Positions 8,789-20,241 of a stretch of DNA of 22,740 bases are shown here, one piece after another. Within the stretch, counting starts at the first letter, position 1, and each line of letters starts with the position of its first letter. Location of the stretch: the NCBI RefSeq assembly GCF_000003605.2, contig NW_003133901.1, positions 1-22,740 on the forward strand, read 5' to 3'. The position numbers were made by a program, and so were the translations under genes. This stretch comes from Saccoglossus kowalevskii (Eukaryota; Hemichordata; Enteropneusta; Harrimaniidae). The notes beneath the pieces were generated by a model. The model made no database searches. It was not told the DNA's origin and worked only from the letters and a program-made list of their open reading frames with translations.

Positions 8789-9670
8789 GTAGTTGCTCCC
8801 GAAACACGTGGAATTTTGAAACATTCGCAAGCATTTAATGGTCTATAATTTCAAAAAATTCACAATGATTCTCATAGGTGAGTGGTCAGCTGATCAACCG
8901 ATAATAAAAGTAAAGATCAATCGGTCGTGGTTAGTACCTGCATGGGAGACCAACTGAGACAAAAGTCGGAGAATATTTTTTTTGGTTTTGCCTTACACAT
9001 TAAAATTACACTTACGCAATTTTAGTGCATTATTTCATACTCTAATGTCAAACATTTAATAACAGAATTTGTGGAAATTATTATAAAATTTCCAGTTCAT
9101 AGAGAATTTTAAAAAATGCTTGTATTTTTAATGAAAAAACAGTTTTTGCAGTCTGCACCTATTTGTTCTAAAGCTGATAAAACAGCGTGCAAAGTTGTTC
9201 AAAGCGATTGCAAAGTTTGTAGATTTGCGTGTTTATTTTACCTAAATTGTTGCTATATCGAACCCTGGCGTTATAAAGTATGAAACACAAATAAAAACCA
9301 TGTAAAGCCTTCGATGTTAGCAACCTGTCATATGAGCCAGCCGTAAAAGGAACAAACAAACAGCTTAAAACTTGAAAAGCGATTGAAAAGTTATTAGATA
9401 TGCGTGTATATTTCCCCTAAGTAAGTTCATATAGAACCCCGCAGTAAAAATTTTTAAAATATGTAAAAGTCTAAAAATATAATTTATGTTCACAGATTGT
9501 ACCACTGTCCAAGTGTAAGAGGATAAACAAAGTGCTTACAAAGTTGTGAAAAGCTAGTGCAAAGTTGTCAGATTTACATGGAAATGTTACCTATGATGTT
9601 ACATTACCGAGACCAGGAGTTAAATGTTCGGAAAGTAAATAAATATTTCGTAAAATGCCGTTTGAATATC
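8789..9670 (+). repeat. Monomer M11 (alpha/beta chimera)
   Basis: 882-bp copy. The left part is alpha (GCAAGCATTT, GGTCTATAATTTC, CAGCTGATCAACC). Just after box C it becomes M6/M13-like (ACAAAAGTCGG, GGTTTTGCC, ACATTAAAATTAC). The changeover lies near 8959-8966. Confidence 0.95.
8897..8959 (+). pseudogene. 5S rRNA-derived segment in M11
   Basis: Common box C form at the changeover point of this chimeric monomer. An 8-T run follows, the longest in the array. Confidence 0.75.
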
Positions 9671-10551
9671 GTAGTTGCTCCCGAAACACGTGGAATTTTG
9701 AAACATTCGCAAGCATTTAATGGTCTATAATTTCAAAAAATTCATAATGATTCTCATAGGTGAGTGGTCAGCTGATCAACCGATAATAAAAGTAAAGATC
9801 AATCGGTCGTGGTTAATACCTGCATGGGAGACCAACTGAGACAACAGTCGGAGAATATGTTTTTGGCTTTGCCTTACACATTGAAATTACACTTACGCAA
9901 TTTTAGTGCATTATTTCATACTCGAATGTCAAACATTTAATAACAGAATTTGTGGGAATTTTTATAAAAGTTCTAGTTCATGGAGAATTTTAAAAAATGC
10001 TTGTATTTTTAATGAAAAAACAGTTTTTGCAGTCTGCACCTATTTGTTCTAAAGCTGATAAAACAGCGTGCAACGTTGTTCAAAGCGATTGCAAAGTTTG
10101 TAGATTTGCGTGTTTATTTTACCTAAATTGTTGCTATATCGAACCCTGGTGTTATAAAGTATGAAACACAAATAAAAACCATGTAAATCTTTCGATGTTA
10201 GCAACCTGTCATATGAGCCAGCCGTAAAAGGTACAAACAAACAGCTTAAAACTTGAAAAGCGATTGAAAAGTTGTTAGATATGCGTGTATATTTCCCCTA
10301 AGTAATTTCAAAAAGAACCCCGCAGTAAAATTTTTTAAAATATGTAAAAGTCTAAAAATATCATTTACGTTCGCAGATTGTACCACTGTCCAAGTGTAAG
10401 AGGATAAACAAAGTGCTTACAAAGTTGTGAAAAGCTAGTGCAAAGTTGTCAATTTACATGGAAATGTTACCTATGGTGTTACCTTACCGAGACCTGGAGT
10501 TAAATGTTCGGAAAAGTAAATAAATATTTCGTAAAATGCCGTTTGAATATC
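9671..10551 (+). repeat. Monomer M12 (alpha variant)
   Basis: 881-bp copy, 1,762 bp after M10 and closest to it in sub-units A-C. It also shares GGTTAATACC with M1 and GGTCTATAATTTC with M11. Confidence 0.95.
9779..9841 (+). pseudogene. 5S rRNA-derived segment in M12
   Basis: Same TTAATACC change as in M1. Box C is otherwise intact. A T5 run follows. Confidence 0.73.
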
Positions 10552-11433
10552 GTAGTTGCTCCCGAAACACATGGAATTTTGAAACATTGGCAAACATTTA
10601 ATGGTCTCCAATTTCAGTAAATTTCAAATGATTCTAATAGGTAAGTGGTCAGGTGATTGACCAATAATAAAAGTACAGATCAATCGGTCGTGGTTAGTAC
10701 CTGCATGGGAGACCAACTGAGACAAAAGTCGGAGAATATTTTTTTGGTTTTGCCTTACACATTAAAATTACACTTACGCAATTTTAGTGCATTATTTCAT
10801 ACTCTAATGTCAAACATTTAATAACAGAATTTGTGGAAATTATTATAAAATTTCCAGTTCATAGAGAATTTTAAAAAATGCTTGTATTTTTAATGAAAAA
10901 ACAGTTTTTGCAGTCTGCACCTATTTGTTCTAAAGCTGATAAAACAGCGTGCAAAGTTGTTCAAAGCGATTGCAAAGTTTGTAGATTTGCGTGTTTATTT
11001 TACCTAAATTGTTGCTATATCGAACCCTGGCGTTATAAAGTATGAAACACAAATAAAAACCATGTAAAGCCTTCGATGTTAGCAGCCTGTCATATGAGCC
11101 AGCCGTAAAAGGTACAAACAAACAGCTTAAAACTTGAAAAGCTATTGAAAAGTTGTTAGATATGCGTGTATATTTCCCCTAAGTAATTTCATATAGAACC
11201 CCGCAGTAATTTTTTTTAAAATAAGTAAAAGTCTAAAAATATCATTTATGTTCGCAGATTGTACCACTCTCCAAGTATAAGAGGATAAACAAAGTGCTTA
11301 CAAAGTTGTGAAAAGCTAGTGCAAAGTTGTCAGATTTACATGGAAATGTTACTTATGGTGTTAAATTACCGAGACCTGGAGTTAAATGTTCGGAAAAGTA
11401 AATAAATATTTCGTAAAATGCCGTTTGAATATC
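10552..11433 (+). repeat. Monomer M13 (beta)
   Basis: 882-bp copy. The left part shares GATTGACCAAT and GTACAGATC with M6. From the T run through sub-unit A it matches M11, making it the second half of the repeated dimer. Confidence 0.95.
10660..10722 (+). pseudogene. 5S rRNA-derived segment in M13
   Basis: Common box C form with ACCAAT as in M6. A T7 run follows. Confidence 0.75.
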
Positions 11434-12315
11434 GTAGTTGCTCCCGAAGCACGTGGAATTTTGAAACATTCGCAAACATTTAATGGTCTCCAATTTCAAA
11501 AAAATTCAAATGATTCTCATAGGTGAGTGGTCAGGTGATCAACCGATAATAAAAGTAAAGATCATTCGGTCGCGGTTAGTACCTGCATGGGAGACCAACT
11601 GAGACAACAGTCGGAAAATATGTTTTTGGTTTTGCCTTACACATTGAAATTACACTTACGCAATTTTAGTGCATTATTTCATACTCTAATGTTAAACATT
11701 TAATAACAGAATTTGTGGAAATTATTATAAAATTTCCAGTTCATAGAGAATTTTTAAAAATGCTTGTATTTTTAATGAAAAAACAGTGTTTGCAGTCTGC
11801 ACCTATTTGTTCTAAAGCTGAAAAAACAGCGTGCAAAGTTGTTCAAAGCGATTGCAAAGTTTGTAGATTTGCGTGTTTATTTTACCTAAATTGTTGCTAT
11901 ATCGAACCCTGCCGTTATAAAGTATGAAAAACGTATAAAAACAATGTAAAGCCTTCGATGTTAGCAACTTGTCATATGAGCCAGCCGTAAAAGGTACAAA
12001 CAAACAACTTAAAACTTGAAAAGCGATTGAAAAGTTGTTAGATATGCGTGTATATTTCCCCTAAGTAATTTCATATAGAACCCCGCAGTAAAATTTTTTA
12101 AAATATGTAAAAGTCTAAAAATATAATTTATGTTCACAGATTGTACCACTGTCCAAGTGTAAGAGGATAAACAAAGTGCTTACAAAGTTGTGAAAAGCTA
12201 GTGCAAAGTTGTCAGATTTACATGGAAATGTTACCTATGGTGTTACATTACCGAGACCTGGAGTTAAATGTTCGGAAATGTAAATAAATATTTCGTAAAA
12301 TGCCGTTTGAATATC
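11434..12315 (+). repeat. Monomer M14 (alpha)
   Basis: 882-bp alpha copy with private GATCATTCGG. Sub-unit A1 has GAATTTTTAAAAATGC and CAGTGTTTGCAG, shared with neighbour M15. Confidence 0.95.
11542..11604 (+). pseudogene. 5S rRNA-derived segment in M14
   Basis: Common box C form with private ATCATTCGGTCGCGG. A T5 run follows. Confidence 0.75.
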
Positions 12316-13201
12316 GTAGTTGCTCCCGAAACACATGGAATTTTGAAACATTGGCAAACATTTAATGGTCTCCAATTTCAATAAATTTCAAATGATTTAG
12401 GCTAATAGGTAAGTGGTCAGATGATTGACCGATAATAAAAGTAAAGATCAAACAGTCGTGGTTAGTACCTGCATGGGAGACCAACTGAGATAACAGTCGG
12501 AGAATATTTTTTTGGCTTTGCCTTACACATTGAAATTACACTTACGCAAATTTAGTGCATTAGTTCATACTCTAATGTTAAACATTTAATAACAGAATTT
12601 GTGGAAATTATTATAAAATTTCCAGTTCATAGAGAATTTTTAAAAATGCTTGTATTTTTAATGAAAAAACAGTGTTTGCAGTCTGCACCTATTTGTTCTA
12701 AAGCTGATAAAACAGCGTGCAAAGTTGTACAAAGCGATTGCAAAGTTTGTAGATTTGCGTGTTTATTTTACCTAAATTGTTGCTATATCGAACCCTGCCG
12801 TTATAAAGTATGAAACACAAATAAAAACCATGTAAAGCCTTCGATGTTAGCAACCTGTCATATGAGCCAGCCGCAAAAGGTACAAACAAACAGCTTAAAA
12901 CTTGAAAAGCGATTGAAAAGTTGTTAGATATGCGTGTATATTTCCCCTAAGTAATTTCATATAGAACCCCGCAGTAAAATTTTTTAAAATATGTAAAAGT
13001 CTAAAAATATAATTTATGTTCACAGATTGTACCACTGTCCAAGTGTAAGAGGATAAACAAAGTGCTTACAAAGTTGTGAAAAGCTAGTGCAAAGTTGTCA
13101 GATTTACATGGAAATGTTACTTATGGTGTTAAATTACCGAGACCTGGAGTTAAATGTTCGGAAAAATAAATAAATATTTCGTAAAATGCCGTTTGAATAT
13201 C
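12316..13201 (+). repeat. Monomer M15 (beta)
   Basis: 886-bp beta copy carrying the same TTAGGC insertion as M7, eight monomers upstream. AAACAGTCGTGG weakens the internal stem. Sub-unit A resembles that of M14. Confidence 0.95.
12428..12490 (+). pseudogene. 5S rRNA-derived segment in M15
   Basis: Common box C form on a beta background, with the stem weakened by AACAGTC. A T7 run follows. Confidence 0.75.
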
Positions 13202-14081
13202 GTAGTTGCTCCCGAAGCACGTGGAATTTTGAAACATTCGCAAACATTTAATGGTCTCCAATTTCAAAAAATTTCAAATGATTCTCATAGGTGAGTGGTC
13301 AGGTGATCAACTGATAATAAAAGTAAAGATCAATCGGTCGCGGTTAGTACCTGCATGGGAGACCAACTGAGACAACAGTCGGAAAATATATTTTTGGCTT
13401 TGTCTTACACATTGAAATTACACTTCCGCAATTTTAGTGCATTATTTCATACTCTAATGTCAAACATTTAATAACAGAATTTGTGGAAATTTTTATAAAA
13501 GTTCCAGTTCATGGAGAATTTTAAAAAATACTTGTATTTTTAATGGAAAAACAGTTTTTGTAGTCTGCCCTATTTGATCTAAAGCTGAAAAAACAGCGTG
13601 CAAAGTTGTTCAAAGCGATTGCAAAGTTTGTAGATTTGCGTGTTTATTTGACCTAAATTGTTTCTATATCGAACCCTGCCGTTATAAAGTATGAAAAACG
13701 TATAAAAACCATGTAAAGCCTTCGATGTTAGCAACCTGTCATATGAGCCAGCCGTAAAAGGTACAAACAAACAGCTTAAAACTTGAAAAGCGATTGAAAA
13801 GTTGTTAGATATGCGTGTATATTTCCCCTAAGTAATTTCATATAGAACCCCGCAGTAAATTTTTTTAAAATATGTAAAAGTCTAAAAATATCATTTATGT
13901 TCGCAGATTGTACCACTGTCCAAGTGTAAGAGGATAAACAAAGTGCTTACAAAGTTGTGAAAAGCAAGTGCAAAGTTATCAGATTTACATGGAAATGTTA
14001 CTATGGTGTTACATTACCGAGACCTGGAGTTAAATGTTCGGAAAAGTAAATAAATATTTCGTAAAATGCCGTTTAAATATC
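13202..14081 (+). repeat. Monomer M16 (alpha)
   Basis: 880-bp alpha copy with GATCAACTGAT (shared with M20, M21 and M25). Sub-unit A is form A2. TTGTTTCTATATCG is private. Confidence 0.95.
13310..13372 (+). pseudogene. 5S rRNA-derived segment in M16
   Basis: Common box C form with ACTGAT pairing to ATCGGT through one G-T wobble. The following tract reads AAATATATTTTTGG. Confidence 0.75.
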
Positions 14082-14963
14082 GTAGTTGCTCCCGAAACAC
14101 ATGGAATTTTCAAACGTTGGCAAACATTTAATGGTCTCCAATTTCAATAAATTTCAAATAATTCTAAAAGTTAAGTGGTCAGGTGATTGACCGATAACAA
14201 AAGTAAAGATCAATCGGTCGTGGTTAGTACCTGCATGGGAGACCAACTGAGACAAAAGTCGGAGAATATTTTTTTGGCTTTGCCTTACACATTGAAAATA
14301 CACTTACGCAATTTTAGTGCATTATTTCATACTCTTATGTCAAACATTTAATAACAGAATTTGTGGAAATTATTATAAAATTTCCAGTTCATAGAGAATT
14401 TTAAAAAATGCTTGTATTTTTAATGAAAAAACAGTTTTTGCAGTCTGCACCTATTTGTTCTAAAGCTGATAAAACAGCGTGCAAAGTTGTTCAAAGCGAT
14501 TGCAAAGTTTGTAGATTTGCGTGTTTATTTTACCTAAATTATTGCTATGTCGAACCCTGGCGTTATAAAGTATGAAAAACGTATAAAAACCATGTAAAGT
14601 CTTCGATGTTAGCAACTTGTCATATGAGCCAGCCGTAAAAGGTACAAACAAACAGCTTAAAACTTGAAAAGCGATTGAAAAGTTGTTAGATATGCGTGTA
14701 TATTTCCCCTAAGTAATTTCATATAGAACCCCGCAGTAATTTTTTTTAAATTATGTAAAAGTCTAAAAATATCATTTATGTTCGCAGATTGTACCACAGT
14801 CCAAGTGTAAGAGGATAAACAAAGTGCTTACAAAGTTGTGAAAAGCTAGTGTAAAGTTGTCAGATTTACATGGAAATGTTACCTATGATGTTACATTACC
14901 GAGACCTGGAGTTAAATGTTCGGAAAAGTAAATAAATATTTCGTAAAATGCCGTTTGAATATC
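14082..14963 (+). repeat. Monomer M17 (beta, donor mutated)
   Basis: 882-bp beta copy in which the donor reads AAAAGTTAAGT, losing the GT. GACCGAT with ATCGGTC gives the longest internal stem (7 bp) in the array. Sub-unit A is form A1. Confidence 0.95.
14190..14252 (+). pseudogene. 5S rRNA-derived segment in M17
   Basis: Common box C form. GACCGAT and ATCGGTC pair perfectly over 7 bp. A T7 run follows. Confidence 0.75.
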
Positions 14964-15844
14964 GTAGTTGCTCCGGACACACGTGGAATTTTGAAACATT
15001 GGCAAACATTTAATGGTCTCCAATTTCAATGAATTTCAAATGATTCTAATAGTTAAGTGGTCAGGTGATTGACCGATAATAAAAGTAAAGATCAATCGGT
15101 CGTGGTGAGTATCTGCATGGGAGACCAACTGAGACAACAGTCGAAGAATATGTTTTTGGCTTTGCCTTACACATTGAAATTACACTTACGCAATTTTAGT
15201 GCATTATTTCATACTCTAATGTCAAACATTTAATAACAGAATTTGTGGAAATTTTTATAAAATTTCCAGTTCATGGAGAATTTTAAAAAATGCTTGTATT
15301 TTTAATGAAAAAACAGTTTTTGCAGTCTGCCCTATTTGTTCTAAAGCTGAAAAAGCAGCGTGCAAAGTTGTTCAAAGAGATTGCATAGTTTGTAGATTTG
15401 CGTGTTTATTTGACCTAAATTTTTGCTATATCGAACCCTGCCGTTATAAAGTATGAAAAACGAATAAAAACCATGTAAAACCTTCGATATTAGCAACCTG
15501 TAATATGAGCCAGCCGTAAAAGGTACAAACAAACAGCTTAAAACTTGAAAAGCGATTGAAAAGTTGTTAGATATGCGTGTATATTTCATCTAAGTAATTT
15601 CATATAGAACCCCGCAGTAATTTTTTTTAAAATATGTAAAAGTCTAAAAATATCATTTATGTTCGCAGATTGTACCACAGTCCAAGTGTAAGAGGATAAA
15701 CAAAGTGCTTACAAAGTTGTGAAAAGCTAGTGCAAAGTTGTCAGATTTACATGGAAATGTTACCTATGGTGTTACCTTACCGAGACCTGGAGTTAAATGT
15801 TCGGAAAAGTAAATAAATATTTCGTAAAATGCCGTGAGAATATC
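14964..15844 (+). repeat. Monomer M18 (beta, donor mutated)
   Basis: 881-bp copy with AATAGTTAAGT (donor lost, as in M17) and a divergent box C lead, GTGAGTATCTGC. Sub-unit A mixes A1 and A2. TTTCATC replaces TTCCCC in B. It ends with GCCGTGAGAATATCG, shared with M19. Confidence 0.95.
15072..15134 (+). pseudogene. 5S rRNA-derived segment in M18
   Basis: The lead into box C is changed to GGTGAGTATCTGC and the rest is intact. The 7-bp internal stem is kept. A T5 run follows. Confidence 0.7.
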
Positions 15845-16726
15845 GTAGTTGCTCCCGAAACACGTGGAATTTTGAAACATTCGCAAACATTTAATGGTCT
15901 CCAATTTCAAATTTTTTTAAATGATTCTCATAGGTGAGTGGTCAGGTGATCAACCGATAATAAAAGTAAAGATCAATCGGTCGCGCTTAGTACCTGCATG
16001 GCAGACCAACTGAGACAACAGTCCGAGAATATGTTTTTGGCTTTGCCTTACACATTGAAATTACACTTACGCAATTTTAGTGCATCATTTCATACTCTAA
16101 TGTCAAACATTTAATAACAGAATTTGTGGAAATTTTTATAAAAGTTCCAGTTCATGGAGAATTTTAAAAAAATGCTTGTATTTTGAATGGAAAAACAGTT
16201 TTTGTAGTCTGCCCTATTTGATCTAAAGCTGAAAAAACAGCGTGCAAAGTTGTTCAATGAGATTGCATAATTTTTAGATTTGCGTGTTTATTTGACCTAA
16301 ATTGTTGCTATATCGAACCCTGGCGTTATAAAGTATGAAACACAAATAAAAACCATGTAAAGCCTTCGATGTTAGCAACTTGTCATATGAGCCAGCCGTA
16401 AAAGGTACAAACAAACAACTTAAAACTTGAAAAGCGATTGAAAAGTTGTTAGATATGCGTGTAAATTTCCCCTAAGTAATTTCATATAGAACCCCGCAGT
16501 AAAAATTTTTAAAATATGTAAAAGTCTAAAAATATCATTTATGTTCGCATATTGTACCACTTTCCAAGTGTAAGAGGATAAACAAAGTGCTTACAAAGTT
16601 GTGAAAATCTAGTGCAAAGTTGTCAGATTTACATGGAAATGTTACCTATGATGTTACATTACCGAGACCTGGAGTTAAATGTTCGGAAAAGTAAATAAAT
16701 ATTTCGTAAAATGCCGTGAGAATATC
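15845..16726 (+). repeat. Monomer M19 (alpha)
   Basis: 882-bp alpha copy with several private changes in the 5S-like part (GCGCTTAG, GGCAGACC). Sub-unit A2 has AATGAGATTGCATAAT. It ends with the GTGAGAATATCG variant shared with M18. Confidence 0.95.
15953..16015 (+). pseudogene. 5S rRNA-derived segment in M19
   Basis: Two changes in the conserved block (CGCTTAG, GGCAGACC). A T5 run follows. Confidence 0.7.
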
Positions 16727-17608
16727 GTAGTTGCTCCCCAAACACGTGGAATTTTGAAACATTCGCAAACATTTAATGGTCTCCAATTTCAAAAAATTCA
16801 AAATGATTCTCATAGGTGAGTGGTCAGGTGATCAACTGATAATAAAAGTAAAGATCAATCGGTCGCGGTTAGTACCTGCAAGGGAGACCAACTGAGACAA
16901 CAGTCGGAGAATATTTTTTTGGCTTTGCCTTACACATTGAAATTACACTTACGCAATTTTAGTGCATTATTTCATACTCTAATGTTAAACATTTAATAAT
17001 AGAATTTGTGGAAATTATTATAAAATTTCCAGTTCATAGAGAATTTTAAAAAATGCTTGTATTTTTAATAAAAAAACAGTGTTTGCAGTCTGCACCTATT
17101 TGTTCTAAAGCTGATAAAACAGCGTGCAAAGTTGTACAAAGCGATTGCAAAGTTTGTAGATTTGCGTGTTTATTTGACCTAAATTGTTGCTATATCGAAC
17201 CCTGCCGTTATAAAGTATGAAAAACGTATAAAAACCATGTAAAGCCTTCGATGTTAGCAACATGTCATATGAGCCAGCCGTAAAAGGTACAAACAAACAA
17301 CTTAAAACTTGAAAAGCGATTGAAAAGTTGTTAGATATGCGTGTAAATTTCCCCTAAATAATTTCATATAGAACCCCGCAGTAAAATTTTTTAAAATATG
17401 AAAAAGTCTAAAAATATAATTTATGTTCACAGATTGTACCACTGTCCAAGTGTAAGAGGATAAACAAAGTGCTTACAAAGTTGTGAAAAGCTAGTGCAAA
17501 GTTGTCAGATTTACATGGAAATGTTACCTATGGTGTTACCTTACCGAGACCTGGAGATAAATGTTCGGAAAAGTAAATAAATATTTCGTAAAATGCCATT
17601 TGAATATC
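16727..17608 (+). repeat. Monomer M20 (alpha)
   Basis: 882-bp copy with an alpha left half (GATCAACTGAT, box C altered to TGCAAGGG) and a T7 run. Sub-unit A1 is of the M8/M23 type. Confidence 0.95.
16835..16897 (+). pseudogene. 5S rRNA-derived segment in M20
   Basis: Box C is changed to CTGCAAGGGAGACC. ACTGAT is present as in M16. A T7 run follows. Confidence 0.72.
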
Positions 17609-18487
17609 GTAGTGCTCCCGAAGCACGTGGAATTTTGAAACATTCGCAAACATTTAATGGTCTCCAATTTCAAAAAAATTCAAATGATTCTCATAGGTGA
17701 GTGGTCAGGTGATCAACTGATAATAAAAGTAAAGATCAATCGGTCGCGGTTAGTACCTGCATGGGAGACCAACTGAGACAACAATCGGAGAATATGTTTT
17801 TGGCTTTGCCTTACACATTGAAATTACACTTACGCAATTTTAGTGCATTATTTCATACTCTAATGTCAAACATTTAATAACAGAATTTGTGGAAATTTTT
17901 ATAAAAGTTCCAGTTCATGGAGAATTTCAAAAAATGCTTGTATTTTAAATGGAAAAACAGTTTTTGTAGTCTGCCCTATTTGATCTAAAGCTGAAAAAAC
18001 AGCGTGCAAAGTTGTTCAAAGCGATTGCAAAGTTTGTAGATTTGCGTGTTTATTTGACCTAAATTGTTGCTATATCGAGCCCTGGTGTTATAAAGTATGA
18101 AACACAAATAAAAATCATGTAAAGCTTTCGATGTTAGCAACCTGTCATATGAGCCAGCCGTAAAAGGTACAAACAAACAGCTTAAAACTTGAAAAGCGAT
18201 TGAAATGTTGTTAGATATGCGTGTATATTTCCCCTAAGTAATTTCATATAGAACCCCGCAGTAAAATTTTTTAAAATAAGTAAAAGTCTAAAATATCATT
18301 TATGTTCGCAGATTGTACCACTGTCCAAGTGTAAGAGGATAAACAAAGTGCTTACAAAGTTGTGAAAAGCTAGTGCAAAGTTGTCAGATTTACATGGAAA
18401 TGTTACCTATGGTGTTACCTTACCGAGACCTGGAGTTAAATGTTCGGAAAAGTAAATAAATATTTCGTAAAATGCCGTTTGAATATC
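17609..18487 (+). repeat. Monomer M21 (alpha)
   Basis: 879-bp copy. From box C onward it is almost identical to M22 (AGAATTTCAAAAAATGC, TATTTTAAATGG, GGTGTTATAAAG), differing at only a few sites such as 17784, 18079 and 18206. Confidence 0.95.
17716..17778 (+). pseudogene. 5S rRNA-derived segment in M21
   Basis: Common box C form with ACTGAT. This is about where close identity with M22 begins. A T5 run follows. Confidence 0.75.
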
Positions 18488-19367
18488 GTAGTTGCTCCCG
18501 AAACACATGGAATTTTGAAACGTTGGCAAACATTTAATGGTCTCCAATTTCAATAAATTTCAAATGATTCTAATAGGTAAGTGGTCAGGTGAGTGACCGA
18601 TAATAAAAGTAAAGATCAAACGGTCGTGGTTAGTACCTGCATGGGAGACCAACTGAGACAACAGTCGGAGAATATGTTTTTGGCTTTGCCTTACACATTG
18701 AAATTACACTTACGCAATTTTAGTGCATTATTTCATACTCTAATGTCAAACATTTAATAACAGAATTTGTGGAAATTTTTATAAAAGTTCCAGTTCATGG
18801 AGAATTTCAAAAAATGCTTGTATTTTAAATGGAAAAACAGTTTTTGTAGTCTGCCCTATTTGATCTAAAGCTGAAAAAACAGCGTGCAAAGTTGTTCAAA
18901 GCGATTGCAAAGTTTGTAGATTTGCGTGTTTATTTGACCTAAATTGTTGCTATATCGAACCCTGGTGTTATAAAGTATGAAACACAAATAAAAATCATGT
19001 AAAGCTTTCGATGTTAGCAACCTGTCATATGAGCCAGCCGTAAAAGGTACAAACAAACAGCTTAAAACTTGAAAAGCGATTGAAAAGTTGTTAGATATGC
19101 GTGTATATTTCCCCTAAGTAATTTCATATAGAACCCCGCAGTAAAATTTTTTAAAATAAGTAAAAGTCTAAAATATCATTTATGTTCGCAGATTGTACCA
19201 CTGTCCAAGTGTAAGAGGATAAACAAAGTGCTTACAAAGTTGTGAAAAGCTAGTGCAAAGTTGTCAGATTTACATGGAAATGTTACCTATGGTGTTACCT
19301 TACCGAGACCTGGAGTTAAATGTTCGGAAAAGTAAATAAATATTTCGTAAAATGCCGTTTGAATATC
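18488..19367 (+). repeat. Monomer M22 (beta)
   Basis: 880-bp copy with the rare GGTCAGGTGAGTGACC form, shared only with M23. The stretch from its box C onward duplicates that of M21. Confidence 0.95.
18596..18658 (+). pseudogene. 5S rRNA-derived segment in M22
   Basis: Common box C form with the GAGTGACCG variant and AAACGGTCGTGG. A T5 run follows. Confidence 0.75.
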
Positions 19368-20241
19368 GTAGTTGCTCCCGAAACACATGGAATTTTGAAA
19401 CGTTGGCAAACATTTAATGGTCTCCAATTTCAATAAATTTCAAATGATTCTAATAGGTAAGTGGTCAGGTGAGTGACCGATAATAAAAGTAAAGATCAAA
19501 CGGTCGTGGTTAGTACCTGCATGGGAGACCAACTGAGATAACAGTCGGAGAATATTTTTTTGGCTTTGCCTTACACATTGAAATTACACTTACGCTATTT
19601 TAGTGCATTATTTCATACTCTAATGTTAAACATTTAATAACAGAATTTGTGGAAATTATTATAAAATTTCCAGTTCATAGAGAATTTTAAAAAATGCTTG
19701 TATTTTTAATAAAAAAACAGTGTTTGCAGTCTGCACCTATTTGTTCTAAAGCTGATAAAACAGCGTGCAAAGTTGTACAACGCGATTGCAAAGTTTGTAG
19801 ATTTGCGTGTTTATTTGACCTAAATTGTTGCTATATCGAACCCTGGCGTTATAAAGTATGAAACACAAATAAAAACCATGTAAAGCCTTCGATGTTAGCA
19901 ACCTGTCATATGAGCCAGCCGTAAAAGGTACAAACAAACAGCTTAAAACTTGAAAAGCGATTGAAAAGTTGTTAGATATGCGTGTATATTTCCCCTAAGT
20001 AATTTCATATAGAACCCCGCAGTAAATTTTTTTAAAATAAGTAAAAGTCTAAAATATCATTTATGTTCGCAGATTGTACCACTGTCCAAGTGTAAGAGGA
20101 TAAACAAAGTGCTTACAAAGTTGTGAAAAGCTAGTGCAAAGTTGTCAGATTTACATGGAAATGTTACTTATGGTGTTAAATTACCGAGACCTGAGTTAAA
20201 TGTTCGGAAAGTAATAATATTTCGTAATGCCGTTTGATATC
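19368..20241 (+). repeat. Monomer M23 (beta, compressed 3' end)
   Basis: 874-bp copy. The left half equals M22. After box C it switches to GATAACAG, a T7 run and an M8/M20-type sub-unit A. Its last ~50 bp lost bases in most homopolymers. Confidence 0.95.
19476..19538 (+). pseudogene. 5S rRNA-derived segment in M23
   Basis: Same as M22 over the 63 nt. The next bases switch to GATAACAG and a T7 run follows. Confidence 0.75.
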
